A DNA stretch of 64,000 bases from Marinibacterium profundimaris (lineage in GTDB: Bacteria > Pseudomonadota > Alphaproteobacteria > Rhodobacterales > Rhodobacteraceae), in contig NZ_AQQR01000004.1 of the NCBI RefSeq assembly GCF_002210095.1, positions 492,691 to 556,690 of the forward strand. The letters run 5' to 3'. Position 1 is the stretch's first letter. Every line of letters begins with the position of its first letter. Shown one piece after another: positions 42,161-50,643 of the stretch. Below the pieces are notes generated by a model. That model did no database searches. It worked only from the letters and a program-made list of their open reading frames with translations, and was not told where the DNA came from. The position numbers were made by a program, and so were the translations under genes.

Positions 42161-44089
42161 TCAGGCGCGCAACTCGCCCAGCTTGGCGACACCCAGCGTC
42201 TCCAGCACCTTGGCCTCGATCTGGGCCGCATTCATGCCGGCGACGGCATACATGTCGGCCGGGCTTGCCTGGTCGATGAAGATGTCGGGCAGCACCATGG
42301 ACCGGTACTTCAGCCCCCGGTCGAACACGCCCTCTTCGGCCAGAAGCTGCGCCACGTGGGATCCGAAGCCGCCGATTGCGCCTTCCTCCACGGTGATCAG
42401 CGCCTCGTGGTCGCGGGCAAGGGTCAGGATCAGGTCGCGGTCCAGCGGCTTGGCAAAGCGTGCATCGGCCACGGTGGGCGCCAGGCCGGCGGCGGCCAGC
42501 GCCTCGGCGGCCTTCATCACCTCGGACAGCCGGGTGCCGAAGGACAGCAGGGCCACACGCCCGCCCTCGCGGACGATGCGGCCCTTGCCGATTTCGACAG
42601 GCTGGCCGCGTTCCGGCATTTCCACCCCGGCACCCTCGCCGCGCGGGAAGCGGAAGGCGATGGGCCCCTCGTCATGGGCGGCGGCGGTGGCGACCATGTG
42701 CAGCAGCTCGGCCTCGTCGGCGGCGGCCATCACGGTGAACCCCGGCAGGTTGGCAAGAAAGGCGATGTCGAAGCTGCCCGCATGGGTGGCGCCGTCGGCA
42801 CCGACCAGCCCGGCGCGGTCGATGGCGAAGCGCACCGGCAGGCGCTGGATCGCCACGTCGTGCACCACCTGGTCGTATCCGCGCTGCAGGAAGGTGGAAT
42901 ACATCGCGCAGAAGGGTTTCATCCCGCCCGCGGCAAGGCCGGCGGCAAAGGTCACGCCGTGCTGCTCGGCGATGCCGACGTCGAAACAGCGCGACGGATA
43001 GCGTTCGGCAAAAAGGTTCAGCCCGGTGCCATCGGGCATCGCCGCGGTGACGGCGCAGACCGCATCGTCGGCCTCGGCCGCCTGCAGCAGGCCCTTGGCG
43101 AAGACCGAGGTATAGCTGGGCGCGTTGGACGGCGTCTTTTTCTGCTTGCCGGTGATGACGTCGAACTTGGCCGTGGCATGGCCCTTGTCGCGCGCACCCT
43201 CGGCCGGGGAATAACCCTTGCCCTTCTTGGTGATCACATGCAGCAGAACCGGCCCCGTCGCGCGCGAGCGAATGGTGCGCAGCACCGGCAGCAGCTGGGA
43301 CATGTCGTGCCCGTCGATGGGGCCAAGGTAAGAAAAGCCCAGCTCCTCGAACAGGGTGCCGCCGACGGCCATGCCCTTCAGCATGTCCTTGGCCCGCTTG
43401 GCACCTTCGCGGAAGGGACCGGGCAGCATCGAGACGGCGGATTTCGCGGCGGCCTTCAGGTCCTGGAACGGCGCCTCGGCATAGAGCCGCGAGAGATAGG
43501 TCGACAGGGCACCGGTGGGCGGTGCGATGGACATCTCGTTGTCGTTGAGGATGACGATCATCCGCTTGCCCAGGTGGCCCGCGTTGTTCATCGCCTCGAA
43601 GGCCATGCCCGCGCTCATCGCGCCGTCGCCGATCACGGCGATGGCGTCGCCGATCCCCTCGGGCGTCTTGCCGCCAAGGTCGCGCGCCACGGCAAAGCCG
43701 AGCGCGGCGGAAATCGAGGTCGAACTATGCGCGGCGCCGAACGGGTCATAGGGGCTTTCCGACCGCTTGGTGAAACCCGACAGGCCGTCCTTCTGGCGCA
43801 GCGTGCGGATGCGGTCGCGGCGGCCGGTGAGGATCTTGTGCGGGTAGCTCTGGTGGCTCACGTCCCAGATCAGCCGGTCGCGCGGCGTGTCGAACACCGC
43901 GTGCAGCGCCACGGTCAGTTCGACCACGCCCAGGCCAGCGCCCAGGTGGCCGCCGGTCTCGGACACGGCAGAAATCGTCTCGGCCCGCAGTTCATGCGCG
44001 ACCTGCGTGAGTTCGGCATCGCTGAACCGTTTGAGGTCAGCGGGCGCCTGGACCTTGTCCAGAAGTGGGGTCTTCGGTCTGTCGGTCAT
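42161..44089 (-). CDS. dxs: 1-Deoxy-D-xylulose-5-phosphate synthase
   Basis: 642 residues, the normal Dxs length. The thiamine-diphosphate site [18 protein letters not shown] (~150-167) with the catalytic His in [10 protein letters not shown] is present, as are the transketolase-like pyrimidine domain ([17 protein letters not shown]) and the C-terminal domain. It condenses pyruvate and glyceraldehyde-3-phosphate, the first step of the MEP pathway. It follows ispA by 24 bp, which makes a precursor-supply operon with xseB and the deacetylase-like gene. It uses TPP, the ligand of the riboswitch at 59.8 kb, but no direct link is visible. Confidence 0.96.
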   Translation of the reverse strand: MTDRPKTPLLDKVQAPADLKRFSDAELTQVAHELRAETISAVSETGGHLGAGLGVVELTVALHAVFDTPRDRLIWDVSHQSYPHKILTGRRDRIRTLRQKDGLSGFTKRSESPYDPFGAAHSSTSISAALGFAVARDLGGKTPEGIGDAIAVIGDGAMSAGMAFEAMNNAGHLGKRMIVILNDNEMSIAPPTGALSTYLSRLYAEAPFQDLKAAAKSAVSMLPGPFREGAKRAKDMLKGMAVGGTLFEELGFSYLGPIDGHDMSQLLPVLRTIRSRATGPVLLHVITKKGKGYSPAEGARDKGHATAKFDVITGKQKKTPSNAPSYTSVFAKGLLQAAEADDAVCAVTAAMPDGTGLNLFAERYPSRCFDVGIAEQHGVTFAAGLAAGGMKPFCAMYSTFLQRGYDQVVHDVAIQRLPVRFAIDRAGLVGADGATHAGSFDIAFLANLPGFTVMAAADEAELLHMVATAAAHDEGPIAFRFPRGEGAGVEMPERGQPVEIGKGRIVREGGRVALLSFGTRLSEVMKAAEALAAAGLAPTVADARFAKPLDRDLILTLARDHEALITVEEGAIGGFGSHVAQLLAEEGVFDRGLKYRSMVLPDIFIDQASPADMYAVAGMNAAQIEAKVLETLGVAKLGELRA

Positions 44090-44113
44090 CGGCGCCCCCT
44101 TTCGGCGCGGAAT

Positions 44114-44980
44114 TCAGCATTCGCGGGCAATAACGAACCGGGCCGTGTCCCGCAAGAGATCCGCCCGCACGCCATAGGGCGCCAGCGCGTCGCAGGCGTC
44201 CTCCACCAGCGAACTGGCGCGCTTGCGCGCCGCGTCCAGCCCCAGAAGGGACACAAAGGTCGCCTTTCCGGCAGCTTCGTCCTTGTGAAGGCGCTTGCCG
44301 GTCTTCTCCACGTCGCCTTCGAGGTCGAGAATGTCGTCGTGAATCTGGAACGCCAGCCCCAGCGCATCGGCATAAAGCCGCATCGGCGCGGCCGAGGCCC
44401 CGGCCAAACGCGGCCCGGCCATGGCGGCCCAGGCAAAGAGCGCCCCGGTCTTGCCGGCCTGCAGTGCGGTGATCTCGTCCAGCGTCAAGGGCGTGCCGGC
44501 GGTTTCGGCCGCGATGTCCAGCGCCTGACCCAGCACCATGCCATGGGCGCCCGCGGCGCGCGCCAGCGTCAGCGCAAGCTCGGCCCGGACCTCCGCGCCG
44601 CCCACCTCGGGGCGCGCGACCAGCTCATAGGCCAGCGCCTGCAGCGCATCGCCGGCCAGGATCGCGGTGGCCTCGTCCCATTTGACGTGCACCGTGGGCT
44701 GGCCCCGGCGCAGATCGTCGTCGTCCATGGCCGGCAGATCGTCATGGACCAGCGAATAGGCATGCATCGCCTCGATCGCCGTGGCGGGCCAGATCGCACG
44801 GTCGCGCGACACGTCATGCAGCCGCGCGCCTTCCAGCACGAGAAACCCGCGCAGACGCTTGCCGCCGTCCGTGGCCCAGCGCATGGCCCGCGTCACCGGC
44901 AGGTCGTCATATTCCGACAGCACGCCGTCGAGATGCGCGGCGATGGCGACGGCATCCGCCTCCAGCGTTTCGGCGAACAT
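44114..44980 (-). CDS. ispA: Farnesyl/geranyl diphosphate synthase
   Basis: 288 residues of the trans-isoprenyl synthase fold. The first aspartate-rich motif is HDDLPAMDDDD (~80-90) and the second HDDILDLEGD (~218-227); GGKRLRG (~39-45) binds pyrophosphate. The two-residue insertion in the first motif (DDxxxxD) is that of bacterial short-chain FPP synthases. It follows xseB by 4 bp. Confidence 0.93.
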   Translation of the reverse strand: MFAETLEADAVAIAAHLDGVLSEYDDLPVTRAMRWATDGGKRLRGFLVLEGARLHDVSRDRAIWPATAIEAMHAYSLVHDDLPAMDDDDLRRGQPTVHVKWDEATAILAGDALQALAYELVARPEVGGAEVRAELALTLARAAGAHGMVLGQALDIAAETAGTPLTLDEITALQAGKTGALFAWAAMAGPRLAGASAAPMRLYADALGLAFQIHDDILDLEGDVEKTGKRLHKDEAAGKATFVSLLGLDAARKRASSLVEDACDALAPYGVRADLLRDTARFVIAREC

Positions 44981-44984
44981 GGGC

Positions 44985-45227
44985 CTAGAGCCCCTCGACC
45001 GGCTTCAGCCCCGTGGGATTGCCCTCGGCATCGGTGGTGATCGCGGCCACCTTCTCCTCGGCGCTTTTCAGCAGGGTCTCGCAGCGCTTCTTCAGCTTGG
45101 CGCCCCGTTCGTAAAGCCCGATGGAGGCCTCGAGTGCGACATCGCCGCGTTCGAGCTGCTGAACCACGCTGTCCAGCTCCTTCATCGCCTCTTCGAAGCT
45201 CAGTTCGTTGACGTCTGTCTCGGTCAT
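44985..45227 (-). CDS. xseB: Exodeoxyribonuclease VII small subunit
   Basis: 80 residues with the XseB pattern FEEAMKELDSVVQQLERGD and LYERGAKLKKRCETLL, a short helical hairpin. It forms ExoVII with XseA (not in this window), degrading single-stranded DNA. The ATG at 45227 overlaps the stop of the deacetylase-like gene (ATGA), and ispA follows 4 bp later, the conserved xseB-ispA-dxs order of proteobacteria. Confidence 0.93.
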   Translation of the reverse strand: MTETDVNELSFEEAMKELDSVVQQLERGDVALEASIGLYERGAKLKKRCETLLKSAEEKVAAITTDAEGNPTGLKPVEGL

Positions 45228-46150
45228 CCCGCGGCCTTCATCAGTTCTTCGACATGCGCCTTCCCGGAGGCGGCAAGCGCATCGAGGTCGTAGCCGCCTT
45301 CGAGCGAGGACACAATCTTGCCGCCGCACAACTCGTCCGCGAGCTTGCAGAGTTCGGCCGTGAGCCAGCGGAAATCCTCGACCTCCCAGTTGAGATTGGC
45401 CAGCGGGTCGTCGGCATGGGCATCGAACCCGGCCGACACCAGGATCAGCTCGGGCCGGAAGGAGCGCAGGCGGGGGAAGGCCTGGGCCTCGTAGACCTGC
45501 CGCATCTGGACCCCGCCGGTGCCGGGCGCGAGCGGCAGGTTGAGCACGTTGCCATGCGCCCCGGTTTCCGACGCGGTGCCGGTGCCCGGGAACAGCGGGA
45601 TCTGCTGCGAGGAGATCAGCAGCGTGCGCGCCTCGTCCCACAGCAGGTCCTGGGTGCCGTTGCCGTGGTGGACATCGAAATCGACGATGGCGACGCGGCT
45701 GAGCCCGTGATGGTCCAGTGCATGCTTGGCGGCGATGGCGACGGTGCCGAAGACACAGAACCCCATGGGCGTGGCGGTTTCGGCATGGTGCCCCGGCGGG
45801 CGGACGGCGGCGAAGGCGTTGGGGGCCTCGCCGCCCAGCACCATGTCGACGCCCCGGATCGCGGCGCCCACCGCGCGGTAGACCGCGTCGAGAGAGCCCG
45901 GCGAGAGGTAGGTATCGCCGTCGAGCTGCACGAACCCGTCGGCGGGCAGCGCGGCCTTGACCTCGGACACGTAGGAGGCCGGGTGGCAGCGCAGGATGTC
46001 GTCGTCGGCCGCCAGCGGCGCGGTGACCCGGTTAAGCTCCAGCGGCTCCAGAGCATGCAAGAGATGTTCCAGGCGCGGCACCCGTTCCGGGTGGCCCTGG
46101 GGGGTGACGTGGCCGTGGAAATCGGCGTGGGTGATGAGAGCTGTGGTCAT
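45224..46150 (-). CDS. Histone deacetylase family enzyme (AcuC/HdaH-like)
   Basis: 308 residues. The zinc-deacetylase catalytic elements are all present: RPPGHHAET with the paired His, DFDVHHGNGT with zinc Asp/His, a second zinc Asp in SAGFDAHADDP and the transition-state Tyr in EGGYDL. Bacterial members deacetylate acetylpolyamines, acetoin-related proteins or other acetylamides; the substrate is unknown. It heads the xseB-ispA-dxs unit and is coupled to xseB by ATGA. The upstream 345 bp consist mainly of repeats, so its promoter must lie within or next to them. Confidence 0.88.
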   Translation of the reverse strand: MTTALITHADFHGHVTPQGHPERVPRLEHLLHALEPLELNRVTAPLAADDDILRCHPASYVSEVKAALPADGFVQLDGDTYLSPGSLDAVYRAVGAAIRGVDMVLGGEAPNAFAAVRPPGHHAETATPMGFCVFGTVAIAAKHALDHHGLSRVAIVDFDVHHGNGTQDLLWDEARTLLISSQQIPLFPGTGTASETGAHGNVLNLPLAPGTGGVQMRQVYEAQAFPRLRSFRPELILVSAGFDAHADDPLANLNWEVEDFRWLTAELCKLADELCGGKIVSSLEGGYDLDALAASGKAHVEELMKAAG

Positions 46151-46495
46151 GGGAGCACGCTAGCAAGCGGGTCGGCGTCGGGCAACAGAGCTGGGCATGG
46201 TCGTCGGTGTGGCGGCGATGATCCGGCCCTGGCGCGGGTCGAGAGGGCCGGATTGAGGTATTTGGACAAAGGTGAAGACAGGGGCCAGCGCGAGCCTTGC
46301 ACCCGTCGTCTTGTTTGCAGATGTCGGATCCGCAGGCTGGCCAAACGCGATGCCCTGGGAGGGACCGCGATCACGCCCTCTCTTCACCTTGGGAAAATAC
46401 CTCCGGGGGTCGCCATTGATGCGCCATTGGTTCGAGCACAATGGCGACGGGCAGCGCCCCCGGTCGCTCAGTCACGTGGCACAGTCCTCGGTCGC
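46151..46495. repeat. 345-bp gene-free gap with an inverted pair of the ~27-bp repeat
   Basis: A plus-sense copy (46255-46281, GAGGTATTTGGAC...GAAGACAG) and a minus-sense copy (46378-46404, ending AAATACCTCC) lie about 100 bp apart. CGGGGGCGCTGCC-like sequence follows the second copy, as after the copy at 39653. Nothing else is recognisable in the gap between petR and the deacetylase-like gene. Confidence 0.6.
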
Positions 46496-47197
46496 TCAGT
46501 CCGGGGCCAGCATGTAGCCGGCGCCGCGCACTGTCTGGAGGTAGCGCGGCTGTTTCGGGTCGGATTCGATCTTGCGGCGCAGGCGCGTTATCTGAACGTC
46601 GACGGCGCGTTCCTGGGCCTGCCCCCTGTCGCGGCCGAGATCCTCGACCAGGCGGGTGCGGCTGACCGGCTCGCCGGGGCAGGAGGAGAAGATCCGCATC
46701 AGCTGGCTTTCCGTCGCCGTCAGGCGCACGGGCTGATCGCCCTGCCACATCTCGCCCTTCTCGATGTCGTAGCGGATCGGGCCCAGATGCAGGATCTTGG
46801 GCGTCGTCACCTCGGGCGGGGCTTCGGGCATGCGGCGCAGTATGGCGTTGATGCGCAGCAGCAGCTCCTTCGGCTCGAAGGGCTTGGACAGGTAATCGTC
46901 GGCCCCCGCTTCGAGCCCCTGAATGCGGTGTTCGGTGTCGCCCTTCGCCGTCAACAGCAGGATCGGCGTCATGGAGGTTTCGCGCAGGGCTTTGGTCAGC
47001 GTGATGCCGTCTTCGCCCGGCATCATCACGTCCATGACGATCAGGTCGAAATCCAGCCCCGACAGCACCCGCCGCGCATGCGCGGCATCGCGCGCGGCGG
47101 TCACGAGGAACCCGCTGCGCATCAGGAACTTCTTCAGCAGATCACGGATCCGTTCGTCGTCGTCGACGATCAGCAGATGGGCGTCCAGGTCATTCAT
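46496..47197 (-). CDS. petR: OmpR-family response regulator PetR
   Basis: 233 residues. The receiver has the acidic triplet VDDDE, D56 in VMDVMMPGEDG and Lys in LSKPFEPKELL; the winged-helix DNA-binding domain ends in TRLRRKIESDP and VRGAGYML. Length, wording and the MarR-type gene just upstream match petPR of Rhodobacter, where PetR is essential. No histidine kinase is adjacent. It follows petP by 7 bp. Confidence 0.8.
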   Translation of the reverse strand: MNDLDAHLLIVDDDERIRDLLKKFLMRSGFLVTAARDAAHARRVLSGLDFDLIVMDVMMPGEDGITLTKALRETSMTPILLLTAKGDTEHRIQGLEAGADDYLSKPFEPKELLLRINAILRRMPEAPPEVTTPKILHLGPIRYDIEKGEMWQGDQPVRLTATESQLMRIFSSCPGEPVSRTRLVEDLGRDRGQAQERAVDVQITRLRRKIESDPKQPRYLQTVRGAGYMLAPD

Positions 47198-47204
47198 GCA
47201 GCGG

Positions 47205-47717
47205 TCAACCGGCCTGTTCTTTCAGCCGTTTATAAGCACGCCTCATATCCGCGTCCATCATCGCTTCGAGCACTTTTCGAAAGCCCGCCACCGCCTCCGG
47301 CCCGGCCTCGCGGTAGGCGGTCCGCATTCGCGCCCGCTGCGCATCCGACAGCTGGCTTTCCAGCGCCGCGCCCGCCTCTGTCAGGTAGAGGTGGCGCTCG
47401 CGCTTGTCCTGGGCGCCGATGCGGCTTTCGACCAGGCCATCCTCGACCAGGGTGCGCAGGACACGATTGAGTGACTGCTTGGTCACGCCGAGGATTCGCA
47501 GCAGGTTGTTGACCGTCGTCCCCGGCGCCCGGTTGATGAAGTGAATCGCCCGGTGATGGGCGCGGCCGTAGCAATGGTCCGCCAGGATCCGGTCCGGATC
47601 GGCGGTGAAGCCCCTGTAAGCGAAGAACATCGCCTCGATTCCCTGTCGAAGCTGTTCATCTGTCAGGTAAAGCAGATTCTCGCCGCTGATGCCTTGCGGG
47701 CTCCGTCCATCGGCCAT
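47205..47717 (-). CDS. petP: MarR-family regulator PetP
   Basis: 170 residues with a MarR winged helix: RAIHFINRAPGTTVNNLLRI, the recognition-helix region KQSLNRVLRTLVEDGLV and the beta-wing ESRIGAQDKRERHLYLTEAG. Its pairing with petR gives the name. It is divergent from ilvE across 154 bp. The MarR family usually binds its own promoter, so the divergent region is the place to look for its site (a GTATAC palindrome lies there). Confidence 0.75.
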   Translation of the reverse strand: MADGRSPQGISGENLLYLTDEQLRQGIEAMFFAYRGFTADPDRILADHCYGRAHHRAIHFINRAPGTTVNNLLRILGVTKQSLNRVLRTLVEDGLVESRIGAQDKRERHLYLTEAGAALESQLSDAQRARMRTAYREAGPEAVAGFRKVLEAMMDADMRRAYKRLKEQAG

Positions 47718-47762
47718 GACGCGTCCTTTCGCCTCTCGTTTAAGCTGTATACGTCAGCCTTG

Positions 47763-47791
47763 TTGACATTCCAAGACCGAAGCGGTAACGA
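47763..47791 (+). promoter_or_regulatory. Sigma-70-type promoter of ilvE
   Basis: A consensus -35 TTGACA (47763-47768) is followed by exactly 17 bp and a -10 TAACGA (47786-47791). This predicts transcription from about 47798, some 75 bp before the ilvE ATG. Confidence 0.6.
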
Positions 47792-47871
47792 ATCGCGTCC
47801 TTGGCGCAACATTATGTCCGATGCGGCCCCAAGAGGCGAAACTTTCGTAAAGCATGAGGGGAGCAAATCTC

Positions 47872-48738
47872 ATGGCAGGATATGACGATCGCGACGGCCT
47901 GATCTGGATGGACGGCAAACTGGTGGAATGGCGGGACGCGAATGTACACATTCTGACCCATGGGCTCCACTACGCCTCCTCGGTCTTCGAGGGCGAGCGC
48001 TGCTACAATGGCAAGATCTTCAAGGGCGTCCAGCATTCCGAGCGTCTGCGCGCCTCGGCCCAGATGCTGGATTTCGAGATCCCCTACACCGTGGAAGAGA
48101 TCGAGGCGGCCAAATACGCCATGCTCGAGGCCAACGGCTGGACCGATGCCTATGTCCGCGCGGTCGCCTGGCGCGGCGCGGGCGAGGATATGGGCGTTTC
48201 GGCGGCGCGTAACCCGGTGCGGCTGGCCATCGCCGGCTGGGAATGGGGCAATTACTACGGCGACGCCAAGTACAAGGGCGCCAAGCTCGACATCTCCAAG
48301 TGGAAGCGCCCTTCGCCCGAGACCATCCCGGTCCATGCCAAGGCCGCCGGCCTCTACATGATCTGCACGATGTCCAAGCACGCGGCCGAGGCCAAGGGCT
48401 GTTCGGACGCGCTGTTCATGGATTACCGCGGCTACGTGGCCGAGGCGACCGGCGCCAACATCTTCTTCGTGAAGGACGGCGAGGTGCATACGCCGGACGC
48501 GGATGTCTTCCTGAACGGGCTGACGCGGCAGACGGTGATCGGCATGCTGAAGGATCGCCAGATCAAGGTGCACGAGCGCCACATCGATCCCGGCGAGATG
48601 GAAAGCTTTGAACAATGCTGGCTGACCGGCACCGCGGCCGAGGTCACGCCGGTGGGCCAGATCGGCGACTACAACTTCGAGGTCGGCGCACTGACCCGCG
48701 ATATCTCGGACAGCTACGAAAAGCTGGTCCGGGCCTGA
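47872..48738 (+). CDS. ilvE: Branched-chain amino acid aminotransferase
   Basis: 288 residues of PLP fold type IV. Visible are HGLHYASSVFEG (~30-41), the Schiff-base K157 in VHAKAAGLY, the conserved Glu in YVAEATGANIF and LTRQTVI. It transfers the amino group for Val, Leu and Ile synthesis and breakdown. The ATG at 47872 follows GAGGGGAG; the upstream ATG at 47854 is unlikely. It is monocistronic, with a strong promoter upstream and a textbook terminator downstream. Confidence 0.93.
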   Translation: MAGYDDRDGLIWMDGKLVEWRDANVHILTHGLHYASSVFEGERCYNGKIFKGVQHSERLRASAQMLDFEIPYTVEEIEAAKYAMLEANGWTDAYVRAVAWRGAGEDMGVSAARNPVRLAIAGWEWGNYYGDAKYKGAKLDISKWKRPSPETIPVHAKAAGLYMICTMSKHAAEAKGCSDALFMDYRGYVAEATGANIFFVKDGEVHTPDADVFLNGLTRQTVIGMLKDRQIKVHERHIDPGEMESFEQCWLTGTAAEVTPVGQIGDYNFEVGALTRDISDSYEKLVRA

Positions 48739-48780
48739 GAGACACCGCGCGGGGCACCGTCGCCCTCGGTCACAGACGAA

Positions 48781-48811
48781 AACGGCGCGAGGGAAACCTC
48801 GCGCCGTTTTT
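48781..48811. terminator. Intrinsic terminator between convergent ilvE and ohr
   Basis: A 12-bp perfect stem AACGGCGCGAGG/CCTCGCGCCGTT has a GAAA tetraloop and a five-T run (48807-48811). The A-rich flank on the left lets it serve ohr from the other strand. Confidence 0.9.
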
Positions 48812-48836
48812 CATGTTTGCCGGTGCCGGACAGGGG

Positions 48837-49265
48837 TCAGCCGGCGGTGGTGGTGACGTCGATATTGCCCTTCACCGCGTGGGTGTAGGGGCAGACACTG
48901 TGGCCGGCCTCGGCGATCTTGTCGATTTCGGCGGCGTCGAGGCCCGGCATCTTCAGCACGAAGTCGATCTTCAGCTTGAAGCCGCCATCGTCGCGCTTGC
49001 CCATGCTGACCGTCGAGTCGATCGTGGCATCGTCGGGCACGTTGGACAGCGAGTCATCTTTCGACGCCATCATCTTCATCGCGCTCATGAAGCAGGCCGC
49101 ATAGCCGACCGCGAAGAGCTGTTCGGGGTTGGTGCCGGTGCCGGACCCGCCCATTTCCTTCGGCGGCGTCAGGGTCAGGTCGAGGTTACCGTTGGAAACG
49201 CTGGCCTTGCCCTCGCGACCGCCGGTCACGGTAGCGGTGGTGGAGTAGAGAGGATCATTCGCCAT
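48837..49265 (-). CDS. ohr: Organic hydroperoxide resistance protein (Ohr/OsmC family)
   Basis: 142 residues with both redox cysteines, C58 in GYAACFMSAM and C125 in HSVCPYTHA, the latter motif being Ohr-type. It reduces lipid and organic peroxides using lipoyl thiols. A symmetrical operator-like sequence lies ~105 bp upstream of the start; no ohrR gene is adjacent, so the regulator must be elsewhere in the genome. Confidence 0.9.
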   Translation of the reverse strand: MANDPLYSTTATVTGGREGKASVSNGNLDLTLTPPKEMGGSGTGTNPEQLFAVGYAACFMSAMKMMASKDDSLSNVPDDATIDSTVSMGKRDDGGFKLKIDFVLKMPGLDAAEIDKIAEAGHSVCPYTHAVKGNIDVTTTAG

Positions 49266-49370
49266 CAGGATATCTCCATTTCGGTTGTGCGTATCATCTG
49301 TGCCGCCGCCATGGCGCCGGCGTGCAGGACATAGCTAGCGCCTCTTGCCGGCTTTTCAATAGAGCACGAT

Positions 49371-49388
49371 TAAATCGCGTGCGATTTA
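49371..49388. promoter_or_regulatory. Perfect dyad upstream of ohr, OhrR-like operator candidate
   Basis: TAAATCGC-GT-GCGATTTA is a perfect 8+2+8 palindrome in an AT-rich patch between the divergent ohr and metallopeptidase genes. A partly overlapping imperfect dyad (GCACGATT...CGCGTGC, from 49364) doubles the site. MarR-family OhrR proteins bind dyads of this size. Confidence 0.5.
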
Positions 49389-49434
49389 TTTTCCGGAACC
49401 AGAATCGACTGGACTGCCGTGGCGGTTGCACCGG

Positions 49435-50406
49435 TCACGTGGACTGGCCCGGCTGCAGCCAGTGGTGGACGAAATCCAGCTTTTCGCGCACCCCGTCGGT
49501 CAGCACGAAGGGATAAATATCGCCAAGCCCGATCGACCGGTTGATGTGATTGACCCCCAAAGCGTATTCCGCGCCCAGCGTGATCACCCGCTCGCCATCC
49601 GCCTCGGCATAGGGATCATAGCCCGCCGGCGCCTCCGCCATGGTCCAGCCGGCGGCGACCGCGCAATCGATGATGTCCACAAGGTGCAGCAGGTGGGCGA
49701 CCGTCTCGGCCCAGTCCTCGTGCGGGTGCGAGGCGGCGTAGGGCGTGATGTGGGTTTCGGTCCAGCCGTCGGGCGGGCCGTTGGAATAGTGGCGGTCCAG
49801 AGCGGCGGCGTAATCGGTGCGCTCATCGCCCATCAGGTCGCGAAAGGCCTTGTCAAAGCCCGGCACATCCAGCAGGCGGACAAAGAGGAAATGCGCCGTC
49901 TCGTGCCGGATATGGCCGATCATGGTGCGCAGCTTCTCGCCCAGGTCCTCGCGCCGTTCCAGACGTTCGAGAACGTCGGCCTCGGTCACGTTGATGGTGA
50001 TGACGCCGTCGCCATGGGCCATCAGCACATCGCTGGGCCCGTCCGAGGTGACCTCGGACAGCATGCGGTATTCCGGCAGGCGCCCGGGATCGGCGGGATT
50101 GAACCAGCCCCAGCGGCCCAGCGTCGCCAGCACCCGGCGCTTGGCGGCCTCGGTCTTGGCCCAGTGCAGCTGGTTGTCGCCCTCGACCGTCTCAGGGATG
50201 ACCGAGGTCATCGCGCAGGACCAGCAATAGCCGTCCTCGCCCGCGATCCAGTTGCAGCCGATTGCGGGGCGGTTCACGCAATCCGCGCCGCCGGCGACGA
50301 AATCCTGCGCGGCGATGTCGTAATGCAGGGCCTGGCCGCAGTTCAGGCATTCGGTATTGGCGAAATTGACGGGCGCGTCGCAATTCGGACAAGAGAAGAT
50401 GCGCAT
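49435..50406 (-). CDS. Zinc-binding metallopeptidase with N-terminal zinc ribbons
   Basis: 323 residues. The N-terminus carries a zinc ribbon (C6, C9, C20, C23) and a second cysteine group (C43, C51, C61, C64). The HExxH motif is HETAH (168-172), with an acidic third-ligand region further on (MGDERTDYAAALDRHY). This fits the family of putative zinc peptidases formerly called DUF2248. No signal peptide, so it is cytoplasmic. The ATG at 50406 follows GGAGG. The substrate is unknown. Confidence 0.78.
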   Translation of the reverse strand: MRIFSCPNCDAPVNFANTECLNCGQALHYDIAAQDFVAGGADCVNRPAIGCNWIAGEDGYCWSCAMTSVIPETVEGDNQLHWAKTEAAKRRVLATLGRWGWFNPADPGRLPEYRMLSEVTSDGPSDVLMAHGDGVITINVTEADVLERLERREDLGEKLRTMIGHIRHETAHFLFVRLLDVPGFDKAFRDLMGDERTDYAAALDRHYSNGPPDGWTETHITPYAASHPHEDWAETVAHLLHLVDIIDCAVAAGWTMAEAPAGYDPYAEADGERVITLGAEYALGVNHINRSIGLGDIYPFVLTDGVREKLDFVHHWLQPGQST

Positions 50407-50587
50407 TCGGGGAGAGCCTCCGTAACCGCTGGCGATGGCCAACGCGCGAGACCCATGCTGGTTCCCGCTAGCCCCCTTGTGCCACGGCACCTAGGCTTGC
50501 GCTACAGGCCCGGCCCGGGCCTCCCCCCTCCGTCACGGGGAAGCAGCCGACCTGCGGGGCAAAACGGACAACCTGTCATCCGACCAT

Positions 50588-50634
50588 CCGGGCCGGTGCA
50601 GAAGGAGGGGATGCGCCGCGGGCCCGTGCAGAAG
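50588..50634 (+). repeat. Short tandem duplication before the helicase remnant
   Basis: CGGGCC-G/C-GTGCAGAAGG occurs at 50588-50604 and 50618-50634, 30 bp apart with one mismatch. It immediately precedes the decayed helicase gene. Confidence 0.55.
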
Positions 50635-50643
50635 GGTCGCATC

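Noticed and set aside
42356..45040. An 894-codon open frame antisense to dxs and ispA
   Set aside because: Low-complexity composition, no start signal and full overlap with two certain genes; a codon-bias artefact.
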